Below are positions 1 through 11,538 of a stretch of 64,000 bases of DNA, piece after piece (the stretch's first letter is position 1; each line of letters starts with the position of its first letter). Source of the DNA: Gonocerus acuteangulatus (taxonomy: Eukaryota; Arthropoda; Insecta; Hemiptera; Coreidae); NCBI GenBank assembly GCA_946811695.1, contig OX328132.1:53889359-53953358 (forward strand), written 5' to 3'. Both the position numbers and the translations under genes were made by a program. A model generated the notes under the pieces. The model saw only the letters and a list, made by a program, of their open reading frames with translations. It was not told the DNA's origin and ran no database searches.

Positions 1-174
1 TATTTTATAGAATCACCGGACAAAAAAATCGGTGAGGAGGCCCCTAAACTTCACAATCACCATTGATTTTTATAATATTAACCTTTTGTATTAATAAGTA
101 TTGATGCTGAAATATATTCTGCTTATTTTCATTTATGCTTTACAAGCCTAAAAGTATTACTTACAAATACAAGT

Positions 175-345
175 TACCTAAGGGTTAGTTAGAAACCATA
201 TTATATAAATATAGTAGTCAAAAAAAGTTACTTTTAGTATTGATTTCAGTGATTTTTAATACTTTTCATTACTATATTAACTTTTGATTGCTATATTTAT
301 ATCATATGGTTTCTAGCCTTAGATAACATGTAAAGAAGTAATAGA
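175..345. repeat. Short foldback element (MITE-like)
   Basis: The segment starting TTAGAAACCATATTATATAA near 197 is matched on the opposite strand by the segment ending TATATCATATGGTTTCTAG near 318. The arms are roughly 60 bp, imperfect, around an AT-rich centre. No coding capacity and no target-site duplication that I can fix. Confidence 0.5.
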
Positions 346-429
346 TAACCTGTAACCTAATCCGTGAGTACCAAAATCACTGTTTAAAATCTCGACAGAT
401 ACCTCAAAGTGACTGGATGTGGTCTTCGC

Positions 430-605
430 AAACAGACCCAATATTTTTTATACGGCGCTTCGACAACTAGGCCATTAGCGCCGACACCCAGGGTGCAGCG
501 AGGAATTTTCCGTGGGACGAGAATATTCCTGCGGCCGGTGGGGTTCGCACCCACCATTTCCCGCTTATGAATCTACGGCGCTGGCCACTAGACCACGGGA
601 GACCC
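430..605 (-). repeat. tRNA-derived SINE, family 1, nearly complete
   Basis: Read on the minus strand it begins GTCTCCCGTGGTCTAGTGGC, a pol III A-box region resembling tRNA-Glu/Asp, followed about 45 bases later by the B-box-like GGTGCGAACCC. The body ends in a hairpin (GGCGCTAATGGCC ... GAAGCGCC) that recurs at 11260, 14700, 18590, 27705 and 50245. It is a SINE and not a tRNA gene: it lacks a proper acceptor stem and has a long non-tRNA body shared with other copies. Confidence 0.75.
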
Positions 606-659
606 AAATAATATTAGTCTTTTTAAAATTGAATATTCTAAAAATTTATAAGAAATTAA

Positions 660-964
660 TTATTATTAGAGATTGAGGCAAAGAGCAGAGGCTTTTCTTC
701 TAACACACTCTTCGCCACCCATGTCAAAATATGTGGAAGTCCTAAGCCTAGGAGGCCTCAATGACAGAGGGGCGTCTAGGTATCCATGTCTGGGCGATCT
801 CAGGAAGATAAGCTTGCGGGTGATCTCCCTTCTGACAGTGGGCCTCAAGTCGCTGATTTTTTTTTTACAGCAGGCCAACCCTATTATGTGTTTGCTGGGT
901 CTTGATAGTGTGTCAGGAAGGGTTCCAACTCTCTCTCCTCACCACCGCTGCCAGTCCGGAGGTT

Positions 965-1019
<55 letters not shown>

Positions 1020-1300
1020 TGTTGTTGTTCGGAGTAGGATCGGACGGACACTAGCCTGCGGGTTAGGCCTACCTGACATAGGATTGAGGAGGGCCCGCAT
1101 ACAAACGAATCTTAACTAGCCTCACGCGGTCTCATACATATACATACAAGCTATTAAATATTAATAGCCTACCCTCCATACATTTTTGCCTCTATCTTAG
1201 GGGTTGGCCAATTTACACCTATCACTATTAAGTAACTTTCTTCTCCGGAATGGCATATCAATGACCGTTTTTGTGAAACGAACGTTCCGCCCGGGTTAAC
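660..1300 (-). repeat. Retroposed fragment with 56-base poly(A) tail (minus strand)
   Basis: A run of about 54-56 T at 965-1018 reads as a poly(A) tail on the minus strand following sequence at roughly 1019-1130. The flank at 660-960 is GC-richer than its surroundings and may be another retroposon. The open frames here are simple-sequence artefacts. I do not recognise the source element. Confidence 0.35.
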
Positions 1301-1830
1301 ACACGTGGTGTGTTTATTGGTATTTTTGGCCAGTAATAACTCCTACGAATTAAAATCACCAATAAGTACTTCTATTATACTCCATTTTTTGCCTATGATG
1401 CCGTTAATAGTGCAAATAATCGTTCTACTCGTATTGTTTCGATTTTGTTTTGCATTATGCTCATTTGTTAAAAAATTAGTAATACGATATAAACTCCATT
1501 TAAGCTTGTTTCCTACCTCCCTCCATAGGGAGAAGTTTTCACTAGAAACATCCGCGTTGACCTTTTTCTCAACTATGTCTTTTAAATTGGTAGAAGCTCA
1601 TATATTATGAAAACTTAAATTTCTAATTTATTTATTTTTATTATGTTCTCTGTGCTGCGTGAAGTGGCGCGAAACTTGTAGAGCATATAATAAAAATTAA
1701 TAAATAAGAAATTATTGTTTTATTGAAAGGTTGATCAGGTCGAAGTAGTCAAACTGTAGGAGGTCATTCTAGACATAATTTCCAATGAAAAAGCTTATTT
1801 GAAGTATTTATGTACCATTTTCTTTTGTTT
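1301..1830. other. No recognisable feature
   Basis: AT-rich sequence. The short open frame at 1305-1610 has no motif I recognise and no codon-use signal beyond chance. Confidence 0.4.
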
Positions 1831-1982
1831 TTAGCGCGGTTCCTCCCTCCCCCATAGGGAGGAACCCCGCTTATAAGGTTGATACAATGAAACGATCCGG
1901 AAGTGCCGACTAGAAAATTTTGCGTTTCAGAACCCCTAGAAACCGAAAATAACGGTGGTTCAAATTTGTATATATATATATA

Positions 1983-2035
<53 letters not shown>

Positions 2036-3401
2036 CTGTTCGCTCTCTAAATAGAAGACGAATGGTCCGATTTTGATGAAATTTGGTACAAAAATCTGTC
2101 GTCTAATTTGAAAGGTCAAGTTCGTTAACCAGCAAAATCCGCCCACTGGAAGATGGCGTTTGGGGCGAAATTCGCGCAGAAAAAATCGTAACGCTTACGT
2201 TTTTGAGTTCATAAGCTTGTAAGTACTCGTTTTATAGGCTTCTTGGGCTAGGAAAACGAATGAAACCATTTTCAAGGCGATAGCTTTAGCCGTTGTTGAG
2301 AAAATTGGAAAAATAGTTTTTGAATACCGTTTTTGGTTTGGGTACTTAGAATAACGGGATTCAGTTGAAACATTATCTGCATGTTCTACGTTCATTAAAA
2401 CTAGTATGTTGAAAGTTATGTTACGTTTGGAGTTAAGGAAGGGTTAGAATAAAATATTTTATGAACAGACATGAAAAGTTTTGGAAACTTCGTATACTTT
2501 CATTAATATCTCGAACACGGTTGGGAAATTGTGGTAAGTGGATTGAAACTATTTGAAAGCTTACTAAATTCTCTACAAAAATGATTCTAAAACTATTTTT
2601 GATTAGGTTATGTCAATCGGAGAAATAAGTGCTTAAAACTTCAAATACGTCTGTTTTGTTCTTATGAACGGGTTTTTGTCGTTCTTTTTGTAATTTTTGT
2701 CTCTTTCCCTTGGTTTTTTATTGCTTTTTATTTTTGTAATTTCTTATGTTGTATTTGTAAGGAAAATGTATGTGTGTGTAAAACAGGATAGGTAAAATGA
2801 GACCAATTTTCTGTTGTCAGAAATAATAAAAAGTTTTGGGAACTTCGTATAATTTCTTAATATCTCGAAAACGGTTGAAAATCTTGGGAAGCGAAAGGTT
2901 ACCATTCGAAAGCTTACTAAATGGTCTACAAGAAAGGTTTTAAAGAAAGTTTTGAATAAGCGATGTCAATCGGAGAAATAAGTGCTTAAAACTTTTAAGT
3001 AATTGATTTCGCTTATTCGAACTATTCTTTTTGTCTGTTTTATTCCTTGTTATTTTTAAATTGCTTATACTCAGATAATGTATTTGACAATAAAACAGAT
3101 TAAGTAAAATAAGAAGATCAATTTATTGTTAGAAATGTAGCGTTTAAAGAGAGAGATCCCAAGGCTTTCCAAATGCCTCTGAGCGGAGGCCTTTCTGCCC
3201 GACTTATGGTATAGCTGACCCATACAGGTATGATTGTAAATCAACAAAGACCTTTCAAGACTGGTTTGTTTGAGATTTCATTTGGATAGCTGTTTCGCTA
3301 TTGATCTAAACAAAGTAATAACTTTTTCTATTCTATGCTTTCATAAACACTAGAGATAAGAACGGAACCGCGCTAAGATGACGCAGTTCCTGCGAATCGG
3401 A
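1831..3401 (-). mobile_element. Helentron-like non-autonomous element (HINE), copy A
   Basis: On the minus strand the element starts TCCGATTCGCAGG at 3401. It has a 5' hairpin CGCAG-GAA-CTGCG, then the inverted-repeat sequence TTAGCGCGGTTCC about 25 bases in. It carries a (TA)n tract at 1970-2032 and ends with a strong hairpin (GGTTCCTCCC ... GGGAGGAACC) running directly into GGAACCGCGCTAA. An inverted repeat set back from the end at 5' but terminal at 3', a 3' hairpin, a central microsatellite and no clear target-site duplication are the marks of Helitron2/Helentron-derived elements such as Drosophila DINE-1. It is 1.57 kb with no protein; the 66-residue open frame at 2195-2395 is identical in copy B but looks like conserved repeat DNA. 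Confidence 0.7.
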
Positions 3402-4204
3402 CTTTTTTTATAAGAAAGGATTGCTCAAAAACTGTTAAAAGATAATTAAATTCTAATTATGCCATAATAAAATAGACAAAATTACCTTTAAGAAAACAGT
3501 AATTTAATTCACTAAACACATAGATAGAAGATACTTTCTGGACGTCCACTAACGCTCTTTTGTTTTTCGTCATGAGGCTTCTTGTGAATTTTTTCTTCAG
3601 ACCCCTTACGGACTACAGATTCAATACTTACAGAAAAACATCTACAGTAATTAAGCATCAAATAAAGTGAAAAATCGCGCGTAAAAAAATCGTAACGCTT
3701 ACGTGTTGGCTTGCTTTTTGAATATGTGTCTGTCCAATTGATGTGGCTCACCTTTGTCATTTCGTTTTTTAATTAACCTATTTTCGTATCAAAATCATAA
3801 TTGTTAAAATTGTGAAGTGTTTCGACAGAATAATCACCACCCAAAGTGAGTATGGATCCCCGGACTACGGTGTCCGCTCCTTAACTATCACGGGTTTTAT
3901 GTTAGTTTGTACATTCAAATATACAGGCTGGATGTATATCGTGAAAGCCGATGATGATGATTAATGTTTGCACTAAAAACGTAATTGCATCTTTGTTAAA
4001 TAGTCACCATAAAAAAAGACTTCTTATTAGTGAAATATACACCTCTTGATTTGAATAAATTCGATTATATTATTTGGAAGAATAAATTGTTATTACATTT
4101 ATTTATTTTATGTATATATTCCAACGTTTCAAGAATATCAAGACTTTCTCAGGACTATACACATAGATGGACCAAGAAAATACTCGGTAGATAATATATT
4201 ATCA

Positions 4205-4251
<47 letters not shown>

Positions 4252-4253
4252 TA
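3402..4253. other. Flank between copy A and the LINE; (TA)n tract at 4207-4247
   Basis: No gene recognised. The open frame at 3512-3760 (minus) shows no known motif. The sequence near 3680 (GTAACGCTTACG) echoes the interior of the Helentron-like family, so part may be decayed repeat. The (TA)n tract borders the LINE insertion point. Confidence 0.4.
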
Positions 4254-4780
4254 GGTGGAGGAGGTTACAAAGTGGTTACAGTGGATGGTTTGTGCAATTC
4301 ATTAGTGCTAAATAAAACTAAGAATAGAGTGATATAAAGTGGACCTTTAAGTCTGTGAAAAGGTGTTATTGCTTTAAAATCACTTATATCGAGGATAGAA
4401 TCCGTTTTTCGCAGTTTTTATGAGCGTAATATTTAATGAAACGGAATTTCATCAGTCTTAAGAAGGACTACAAATAGTTCCAACTTCTATTGCTTTGACG
4501 AGGAAAATTAAGGATACCTACAAAAAAGGAAAGTTCCAAGAGGCAGCTCTGGAGCAGTAGTTTATGGATTTAATCTACTCATAATTATTAGTAAGTAAAA
4601 CTTTTGAAAATTTGCAATTATCTCAAACTAAAAGGACGGCCATATGCAATTGTGCATACGTCATAAACTACGTATAAGAGCGTCATAGGAAACCCGTTAA
4701 GGTGACCTATAAACAAAGGCAACAATCTATTTAAAGAATACTCAATTTTTTGCTCTTTTTGTCAAATTTAGTGAAAAAAT

Positions 4781-6558
4781 ATGGAAGAATTGAAGACACT
4801 TATACAGGACATGTCCCAGAAACTATCTGCTAATACCGAGGAAACAAAAAGGCTAACTAAGGAGGTACAATCAGCTATTGCTGAATCTAGGGAGTTAAAA
4901 AATACCATACAAATCCTAAATTCCAATCTAAAAGAGGTAGAAAACAGAGTAACAAGGATAGAAAAAGGCCACACAGTTATGAATAATTATTCGAGAAGGA
5001 AGAATATCATTTTGTTTAATATCCCTGAAGAAGAGGATGAAAACATTAATAAACTAGTTGAGAAATGCCTAAATATATTTAATATGGAGATGCAAGGTAA
5101 TTGTGCACGACTCTGATATAGACTATATAAAGAGAATCGGAAAAAATCGGGGCAAGAGGCCGGTGGTTGTTACATTTTTAGCATTAAAAAAGTCCGATTC
5201 GCAGGAACTGCGTCATCTTAGCGCGGTTCCGTTCTTATCTCTAGTGTTTATGAAAGCATAGAATAGAAAAAGTTATTACTTTGTTTAGATCAATAGCGAA
5301 ACAGCTATCCAAATGAAATCTCAAACAAACCAGTCTTGAAAGGTCTTTGTTGATTTACAATCATACCTGTATGGGTCAGCTATACCATAAGTCGGGCAGA
5401 AAGGCCTCCGCTCAGAGGCATTTGGAAAGCCTTGGGATCTCTCTCTTTAAACGCTACATTTCTAACAATAAATTGATCTTCTTATTTTACTTAATCTGTT
5501 TTATTGTCAAATACATTATCTGAGTATAAGCAATTTAAAAATAACAAGGAATAAAACAGACAAAAAGAATAGTTCGAATAAGCGAAATCAATTACTTAAA
5601 AGTTTTAAGCACTTATTTCTCCGATTGACATCGCTTATTCAAAACTTTCTTTAAAACCTTTCTTGTAGACCATTTAGTAAGCTTTCGAATGGTAACCTTT
5701 CGCTTCCCAAGATTTTCAACCGTTTTCGAGATATTAAGAAATTATACGAAGTTCCCAAAACTTTTTATTATTTCTGACAACAGAAAATTGGTCTCATTTT
5801 ACCTATCCTGTTTTACACACACATACATTTTCCTTACAAATACAACATAAGAAATTACAAAAATAAAAAGCAATAAAAAACCAAGGGAAAGAGACAAAAA
5901 TTACAAAAAGAACGACAAAAACCCGTTCATAAGAACAAAACAGACGTATTTGAAGTTTTAAGCACTTATTTCTCCGATTGACATAACCTAATCAAAAATA
6001 GTTTTAGAATCATTTTTGTAGAGAATTTAGTAAGCTTTCAAATAGTTTCAATCCACTTACCACAATTTCCCAACCGTGTTCGAGATATTAATGAAAGTAT
6101 ACGAAGTTTCCAAAACTTTTCATGTCTGTTCATAAAATATTTTATTCTAACCCTTCCTTAACTCCAAACGTAACATAACTTTCAACATACTAGTTTTAAT
6201 GAACGTAGAACATGCAGATAATGTTTCAACTGAATCCCGTTATTCTAAGTACCCAAACCAAAAACGGTATTCAAAAACTATTTTTCCAATTTTCTCAACA
6301 ACGGCTAAAGCTATCGCCTTGAAAATGGTTTCATTCGTTTTCCTAGCCCAAGAAGCCTATAAAACGAGTACTTACAAGCTTATGAACTCAAAAACGTAAG
6401 CGTTACGATTTTTTCTGCGCGAATTTCGCCCCAAACGTCATCTTCCAGTGGGCGGATTTTGCTGGTTAACGAACTTGACCTTTCAAATTAGACGACAGAT
6501 TTTTGTACCAAATTTCATCAAAATCGGACCATTCGTCTTCTATTTAGAGAGCGAACAG

Positions 6559-6614
<56 letters not shown>

Positions 6615-7183
6615 TATATATATATATACAAATTTGAACCACCGTTATTTTCGGTTTCTAGGGGTTCTGAAACGCAAAATTTTCTAGTCGGCACTTCCGG
6701 ATCGTTTCATTGTATCAACCTTATAAGCGGGGTTCCTCCCTATGGGGGAGGGAGGAACCGCGCTAAAAAAGAAAATAGAAATATTAAAGCTATCTCGTAA
6801 CTTAAAAGGGAGTATGGTAAATCTGTCTGAGGACTACTCCTTGGAAATTCGTAAAATAAGGCGTAATTTAGTTCCTTACCTGAGAGAAGCACGTAACAGA
6901 GGTATACCTGCTAGGATAAGGCAGGAGAAAATCGTAGTGAACGGTGAAGTTTTCACTCTGGAACAAGCTGATAAATCACTCTTTAAGGATGAAACACTCA
7001 AGAAAGACTATAATCGAAAGACAAAATAGTTCGGGTACGGATAATGAGTCAGAAGGAAATGTTTCGAACCTCGAACAAAAACCAAAGCAGTTTAAGAAAA
7101 AAATCAGTAAAACGGTAAAACTGGAGAACTGGCTGGAGAAAACTACCACGAAGAGAAGGGACAACACGATCCATACTGATTAG
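4781..7183 (+). pseudogene. LINE ORF1 (coiled-coil nucleic-acid-binding protein), broken
   Basis: ORF1 proteins of LINEs coat the element RNA in a ribonucleoprotein. Here an N-terminal coiled coil (about residues 1-65, heptad-like Leu/Ile/Val spacing from MEELKTLIQDMSQKL) is followed by an RRM-like start, RRKNIILFNIPEEED. The frame shifts by one near 5097; the next frame continues VIVHDSDIDYIKRIGKN to 5192. The Helentron-like copy B then interrupts it. After 6766 the protein resumes KKIEILKLSRNLKG and shifts frame again near 7015 before ending at the TAG at 7181-7183. The damage is two frameshifts and one 1.57-kb insertion. Confidence 0.75.
5193..6766 (+). mobile_element. Helentron-like non-autonomous element (HINE), copy B, nested in LINE ORF1
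   Basis: Same element as copy A in opposite orientation and nearly identical; I noted one C/T difference in the stretch near 6439. It starts TCCGATTCGCAGG, has TTAGCGCGGTTCC at about 5218, a (TA)n tract at 6562-6630, and ends in the 3' hairpin and GGAACCGCGCTAA. It splits ORF1 of the surrounding LINE between two Lys codons. The flanks are A-rich (ATTAAAAAAG and AAAAAGAAAATA), so either no duplication or a 6-8 bp A-rich duplication is possible; both leave the ORF1 frame intact when the element is removed. Confidence 0.75.
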
Positions 7184-7279
7184 CAACTAACAGAGGCTCG
7201 AGCAGGTAGATCCTCCTTATCGTCACCAGAACAACAAAGGATTAACTCCTTCTACTCAGGTCAACAATCTAACAAGGCA

Positions 7280-10200
7280 ATGTTTACCATTTTATTTTGG
7301 AATTCAACAGGATTCAAAAATTTTCTCAATGAAGTAAATGAGTTTACCGAGTATTCAGTTATCTGCTGCTCGGAGACATGGCTCACCAGCGAACCGAAGG
7401 ACTTATCTTCATTTCCCTTTCAGATGTCGGCCTTCACTCCTGCTGTCAAGGAAAAATCCAGGGGCAGAGCTTGTGGTGGTTTGATTATCTTTACTAAACC
7501 TTTACTAACAAAATCATTAACCGTTTTAGACATAACTCAACATTGGATAATTTGTGAAATCAACTATAATGCCTATAAAATATATTTAATTTTTGTTTAC
7601 TTTAGGCCTTCTTATGATATTTCTATAATTCTAGAGATACTGCAAACCACTTTGGAAAATATTAAAATCCAGCCTGAAGACTTAGTAATTCTCGGTGGTG
7701 ATACGAATTGTAGAGTCGGTGTCCAGGAAGAATTACCTGATAATTTTGAGTCGTTTAATATTAATGTTTCTCATGATACTTTTGACACAGAAATTAATAC
7801 GAGAGGGCGAGTTCTTAATGAATTTATGAGTAATAATAATCTAATTCTGGTAAATGGTAGAACTGAAAGCGATTCTCCAGCGGCTTACACATTCTATAGT
7901 TCTCAAGGGCAGAGTACTATTGATCAGGTTTGGGTTGATATTATGAATCTATATTATCTCTACGATCTGGAGGTTCTAACGTCTCCTAGTTTGTCCAATC
8001 ACAGTCCTGTCCTTCTAAGTCTAGATCTGAAACTAAATACTCCTAAATATAAGCATAAAAATAAAAAAACTAAAATGTTATCTAAATTAATCTGGAGTCC
8101 TGAGAAGTCACAATTATTCAAAACTGCGCTTAATTTATCAAATAAAGTCTCAGTCGACATGTCAAAGATATCGGTTGATGAAATAAATGAAAATATGATC
8201 CATGCTATCCATGATGTAGCTGAGGCTTTACAAATGAAAAAAATCCTCAAAACCTCATCGTTTAATAAAATTCGAAAAAATAAGCATTGATTCGATAGAG
8301 ATTGCGCGAGCTTAAAAATTAAATTGAAAAAACAATTAGTATTATGTAAAATAAATCAATTTCATGAAACATACATTAAAAAATATATAGAGATAAAGAA
8401 ATCGTATAAAAGCGTCATCAAAGATAAGAAAGAGCAATATTACAGAACGATTCAAGACAATTTAATAAACATCAGAAATTCTAAAACATTTTGGGATACT
8501 ATTAAAAGATTTAAAGATCACAGACCAATTGCTAATGATATCTCTTTGGATAAGTGGGAACAGTTTTTCCTTTCGAAATATCCTCTGAATATAAATAATA
8601 ATGTTCATTTTTTTGGAGTCGGTATCCCTTTTCTGGATGATTGCTTTACTACAGAAGAAATCGTAGCAAGTATATCTAAATTAAAAAATGGCACTAGCCC
8701 AGGCCCTGATAATATCTCCAATGAATTTTACAAAAGTTTTCCGCAAAATTGGATTTTGTACATTGTGAGCTTATTTAATAAAATAATGTTATCAGAAATA
8801 TTTCCCAAACAGTGGTCAGAGTCGAAAATGATAATGTTTTACAAAAAAGGGGATAAAAGTGATCCTGAAAATTACCGTGGGATATCTCTTACAAACTGCA
8901 TTCTTAAGATATTCTCCCAAGCTATCCTTAACCGCATAGTGACATGGGATGATGAAGTTAGAGCTCTGCCAGAATGTCAAGCTGGCTTTAGAAAACAACG
9001 AGGCTGTATGGACAACATTTTCGTTTTGATGTCGATAGTACAGATACATCTTCGTCTTCCTAAGAGATCGGTATATGCAGCATTCATAGACTTCAAACAA
9101 GCGTTTGACTCAGTACCGCGGTTGAAATTATGGTATAAGCTGCATGATCTAGGTCTAAGTCCAAAAATAATAAGACTGTTGAAACATTTGTATGAGAAGA
9201 CTAATTTCCAATTAGTTTCAAAAGGCGAATGTTCCAAATATATAAAAGCTACGAAAGGAGTAATGCAAGGAGAGGTCTTAAGTCCATATTTATTCTCATT
9301 ATTTTTATACGATATTAATAACTTCTTCAAAAGCCAAGGTGCTTCAGGTCTTAGCATTGATGGCTACAACGAAGTATTGTTACTTCTATACGCAGATGAC
9401 CTGATAATTCTCTCTGACAACCCAGTCGATTTGAACTCAAAGTTAAGGATTCTGGAAAAATATTGTGTAAAAAATGATCTCATTGTCAACTCTCTTAAAT
9501 CGCAGATCTTACACTTCCATAGAGGGAGGCCGCGCAATCATCCAATTAAATATTATTACAGAGGTGTTGAGATCAGTCAGGTGAAGGGTTTTGTATATCT
9601 GGGTGTAAAATTCACAACCTCTGGATTATTTTTAGATTCGACTAACTATGCTGTTTCAAAATTTAAATCGGCATGTGGCTCGGTATTTAAAATTTTAACT
9701 AGAGCAAAATCCCATCACTGGCACACAACCCAGAAAATATTCCAAGCACTGACTAAATCAGTTCTATTATATGGAGCTGAAATATGGGGTCTGAGATATC
9801 TAGATCATATAGAACGGGCAGAAACCAATTTCTACAAAAGACTATTTGACCTCATCAAAACAACTCCTAGTCACATTGTAAGGCTAGAAACTGGATCCGA
9901 CTATGCAAGTAGCCAGGTCATTAAAGCTGCTGTGTCTTGGTTAGTAAAACTACTTAGAATGGAGGGCGACAGGCTACCCAGGCTCTGCTATAACAGGCTC
10001 TATTTACTAGATCAAGAATCATCAAATAAATCTAAGTACAACTGGGTAACCCAAATTAAACAAATCTTTAACGGTGATTTTCAAAATATCTGGTTAACCC
10101 AAAATTCAAATATTATTGAGAACAATCTAAACGCGATAACAACTAAATACAAAGACAATCTAATAAAAAATGATTTGTCTAAAAAACAAAACTCAAACTT

Positions 10201-10597
10201 CAGCTGTTTCTATAAAAATCTTTCAATAATTCCCGGTGTTCCTCAAAACTATTTGCTACTAGACATACCATTTCCCATTCTCAAAATAATTATCCAACTC
10301 AGAACATCCAGCAAATACGCCATAAAATTCTCATCCAAGTCCATCAAATACACCATCAACCCCAGACTCTTGTGCACTCTATGTAATAGTACAGCTGAAG
10401 AAACCATATACCACATCCTACTCTACTGTCCTGCTTATGACAACATTCGACAACCATTATTCCCATCTACCATTCCACCCGCTGAAGAGAATACATTTCT
10501 TGCAATTCTCAATAGTAATAGCAAAGAAACGTTTGTCAGATTTGCCAGCTATATTTTGAAGATCTTACAACTAAGGTCAGAAATTCTGAAAGATTAA
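7280..10597 (+). pseudogene. LINE ORF2: endonuclease - reverse transcriptase, one in-frame stop
   Basis: ORF2 nicks target DNA and copies the element RNA by target-primed reverse transcription. The frame is open for about 1,106 codons except a TGA at 8288-8290. The endonuclease lies before it: FWNSTGFKN near the start, SETW, GGDTNCRVG, STIDQVW, and LSNHSPV, where most relatives have SDH. The RT follows: FIDFKQAFDS (about 9085), MQGEVLSPYLF and LLYADDLIIL (about 9385-9415). The C-terminus has a CxxC...HxxxxC knuckle (CTLCN ... YHILLYC). The stop falls in KH*FDRDC; relatives often have Trp-Phe-Asp there, so TGG to TGA is the likely lesion. Start chosen at the first Met before the endonuclease motif. 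Confidence 0.85.
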
Positions 10598-10968
10598 AAT
10601 GTAAATAAAGAATAATTTAGTAATAATTGTAGTATAATAAATAAAAAAAACTATTACTATTAAATATTATTTAATTTAAATAAGAGCTAAGAAGAGATAT
10701 CTATTTTATTTTAATTACTTCATGTATATTTTTTTTTTTTTTAATTTTTTATTTCACATAATTATATTTAAGAAAAGAAATTATATTTAAGAATAATTAT
10801 ATTATATAAGAAAAGAACTTGCATTGTGTTAATGTTTTATATTAGTGTTTTATTTTTGTAACCTCACCTATGAATAATTTAATATTACTAACGTAGTAAC
10901 TAACGGAATTATATAAGTGCTATGAGTTGTAACTCAAAAGCAAATAAATAAATTGAATTGAATTGAAT

Positions 10969-11142
10969 ATATAAATATATAAATATATTCAGTTTAAGAT
11001 TAATTCAAAAATAATTAAAAAATGTGGGCAACTGTCTGATGAAGCAGAGTGGGATTTCGGCGAAAAATTATCTTAAAAACCGACCGCGGCAGAATGCCGA
11101 ATCATACATAACAATATATATATATATATATAAAATCAGTCC
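10969..11142 (+). repeat. Repeat segment with a CTGATGA ... GAAAA module
   Basis: Contains CTGATGA at 11036-11042 and CGAAAA at 11061, with GC-rich sequence between. The same block (ACAACTGTC... GGGATTTC.GCGAA) occurs at 38620-38670, where the CTGATGA is decayed. Probably a terminal piece of a dispersed retroelement. Confidence 0.4.
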
Positions 11143-11474
11143 CGTAACAGGCCACGAGGGCCCTGAGGGGCAGATACTATAGAGGTATCTGATTCATGAG
11201 CATACGGCACACTAGGGAGATAGTGTTGTCAGTACTATGCTCCGGCCGCCTGATTTTCCCCTTGGCTGCTTCGACTGCTAGAGTCATTAGCACCCAAGGT
11301 ACCCATTATTAATTAAATTAATTAAAGGCTGGGTTGGCCTAGGGACTGTCAGGGAGGCCGAATTCAACCCATGAACGAAGACACTAGAAGAAAAAATCTT
11401 TAGTGCTTGCTCGGGATTTGAACTCCGGCCTCCAGCTTATTAGTCCAGTGCTCTACCACAGAGCTAACCTCGCC

Positions 11475-11480
<6 letters not shown>
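11143..11480 (-). repeat. tRNA-derived SINE with different head (family 1 tail)
   Basis: The minus strand at 11480 begins GGGGGCGAGGTTAGCTCTGT, then GGTAGAGC, then the B box GGAGTTCAAATCC, a tRNA-Ile/Lys-like head. A long body ends near 11260 in the family-1 hairpin (GTGCTAATGACTCTAGCAGT). Bordered by (TA)n at 11476-11533. Confidence 0.65.

Positions 11481-11533
<53 letters not shown>

Positions 11534-11538
<5 letters not shown>

Larger units (their letters stand above)
4254..10968 (+). mobile_element. Non-LTR (LINE) retrotransposon, nearly full length, interrupted by copy B
   Basis: Two-ORF LINE with an apurinic-type endonuclease. The 5' UTR is about 4254-4780, ORF1 4781-7183 (broken), ORF2 7280-10597 (one stop), and the 3' UTR ends in short ATTGA-type repeats at about 10949-10968. 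The sequence ATATAAATATA occurs just before 4254 and just after 10968, a plausible target-site duplication, although low complexity weakens it. Without the nested element it would be about 5.1 kb. The RT motifs alone do not settle its clade. Confidence 0.8.

Noticed and set aside
537..605. tRNA gene on the minus strand (also 26430, 29385, 11395)
   Set aside because: A and B boxes are present, but acceptor stems do not pair and all share long non-tRNA bodies and tails, so they are SINE heads.
673..1119. 148-codon protein on the plus strand
   Set aside because: It contains a long poly-Phe run from the T56 tract and has no domain.
2195..2395. Conserved 66-codon gene (same at 6199-6399; nearly same at 57043-57243)
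   Set aside because: Conserved only because it lies inside copies of one repeat; no start context, motif or coding-type substitution pattern.
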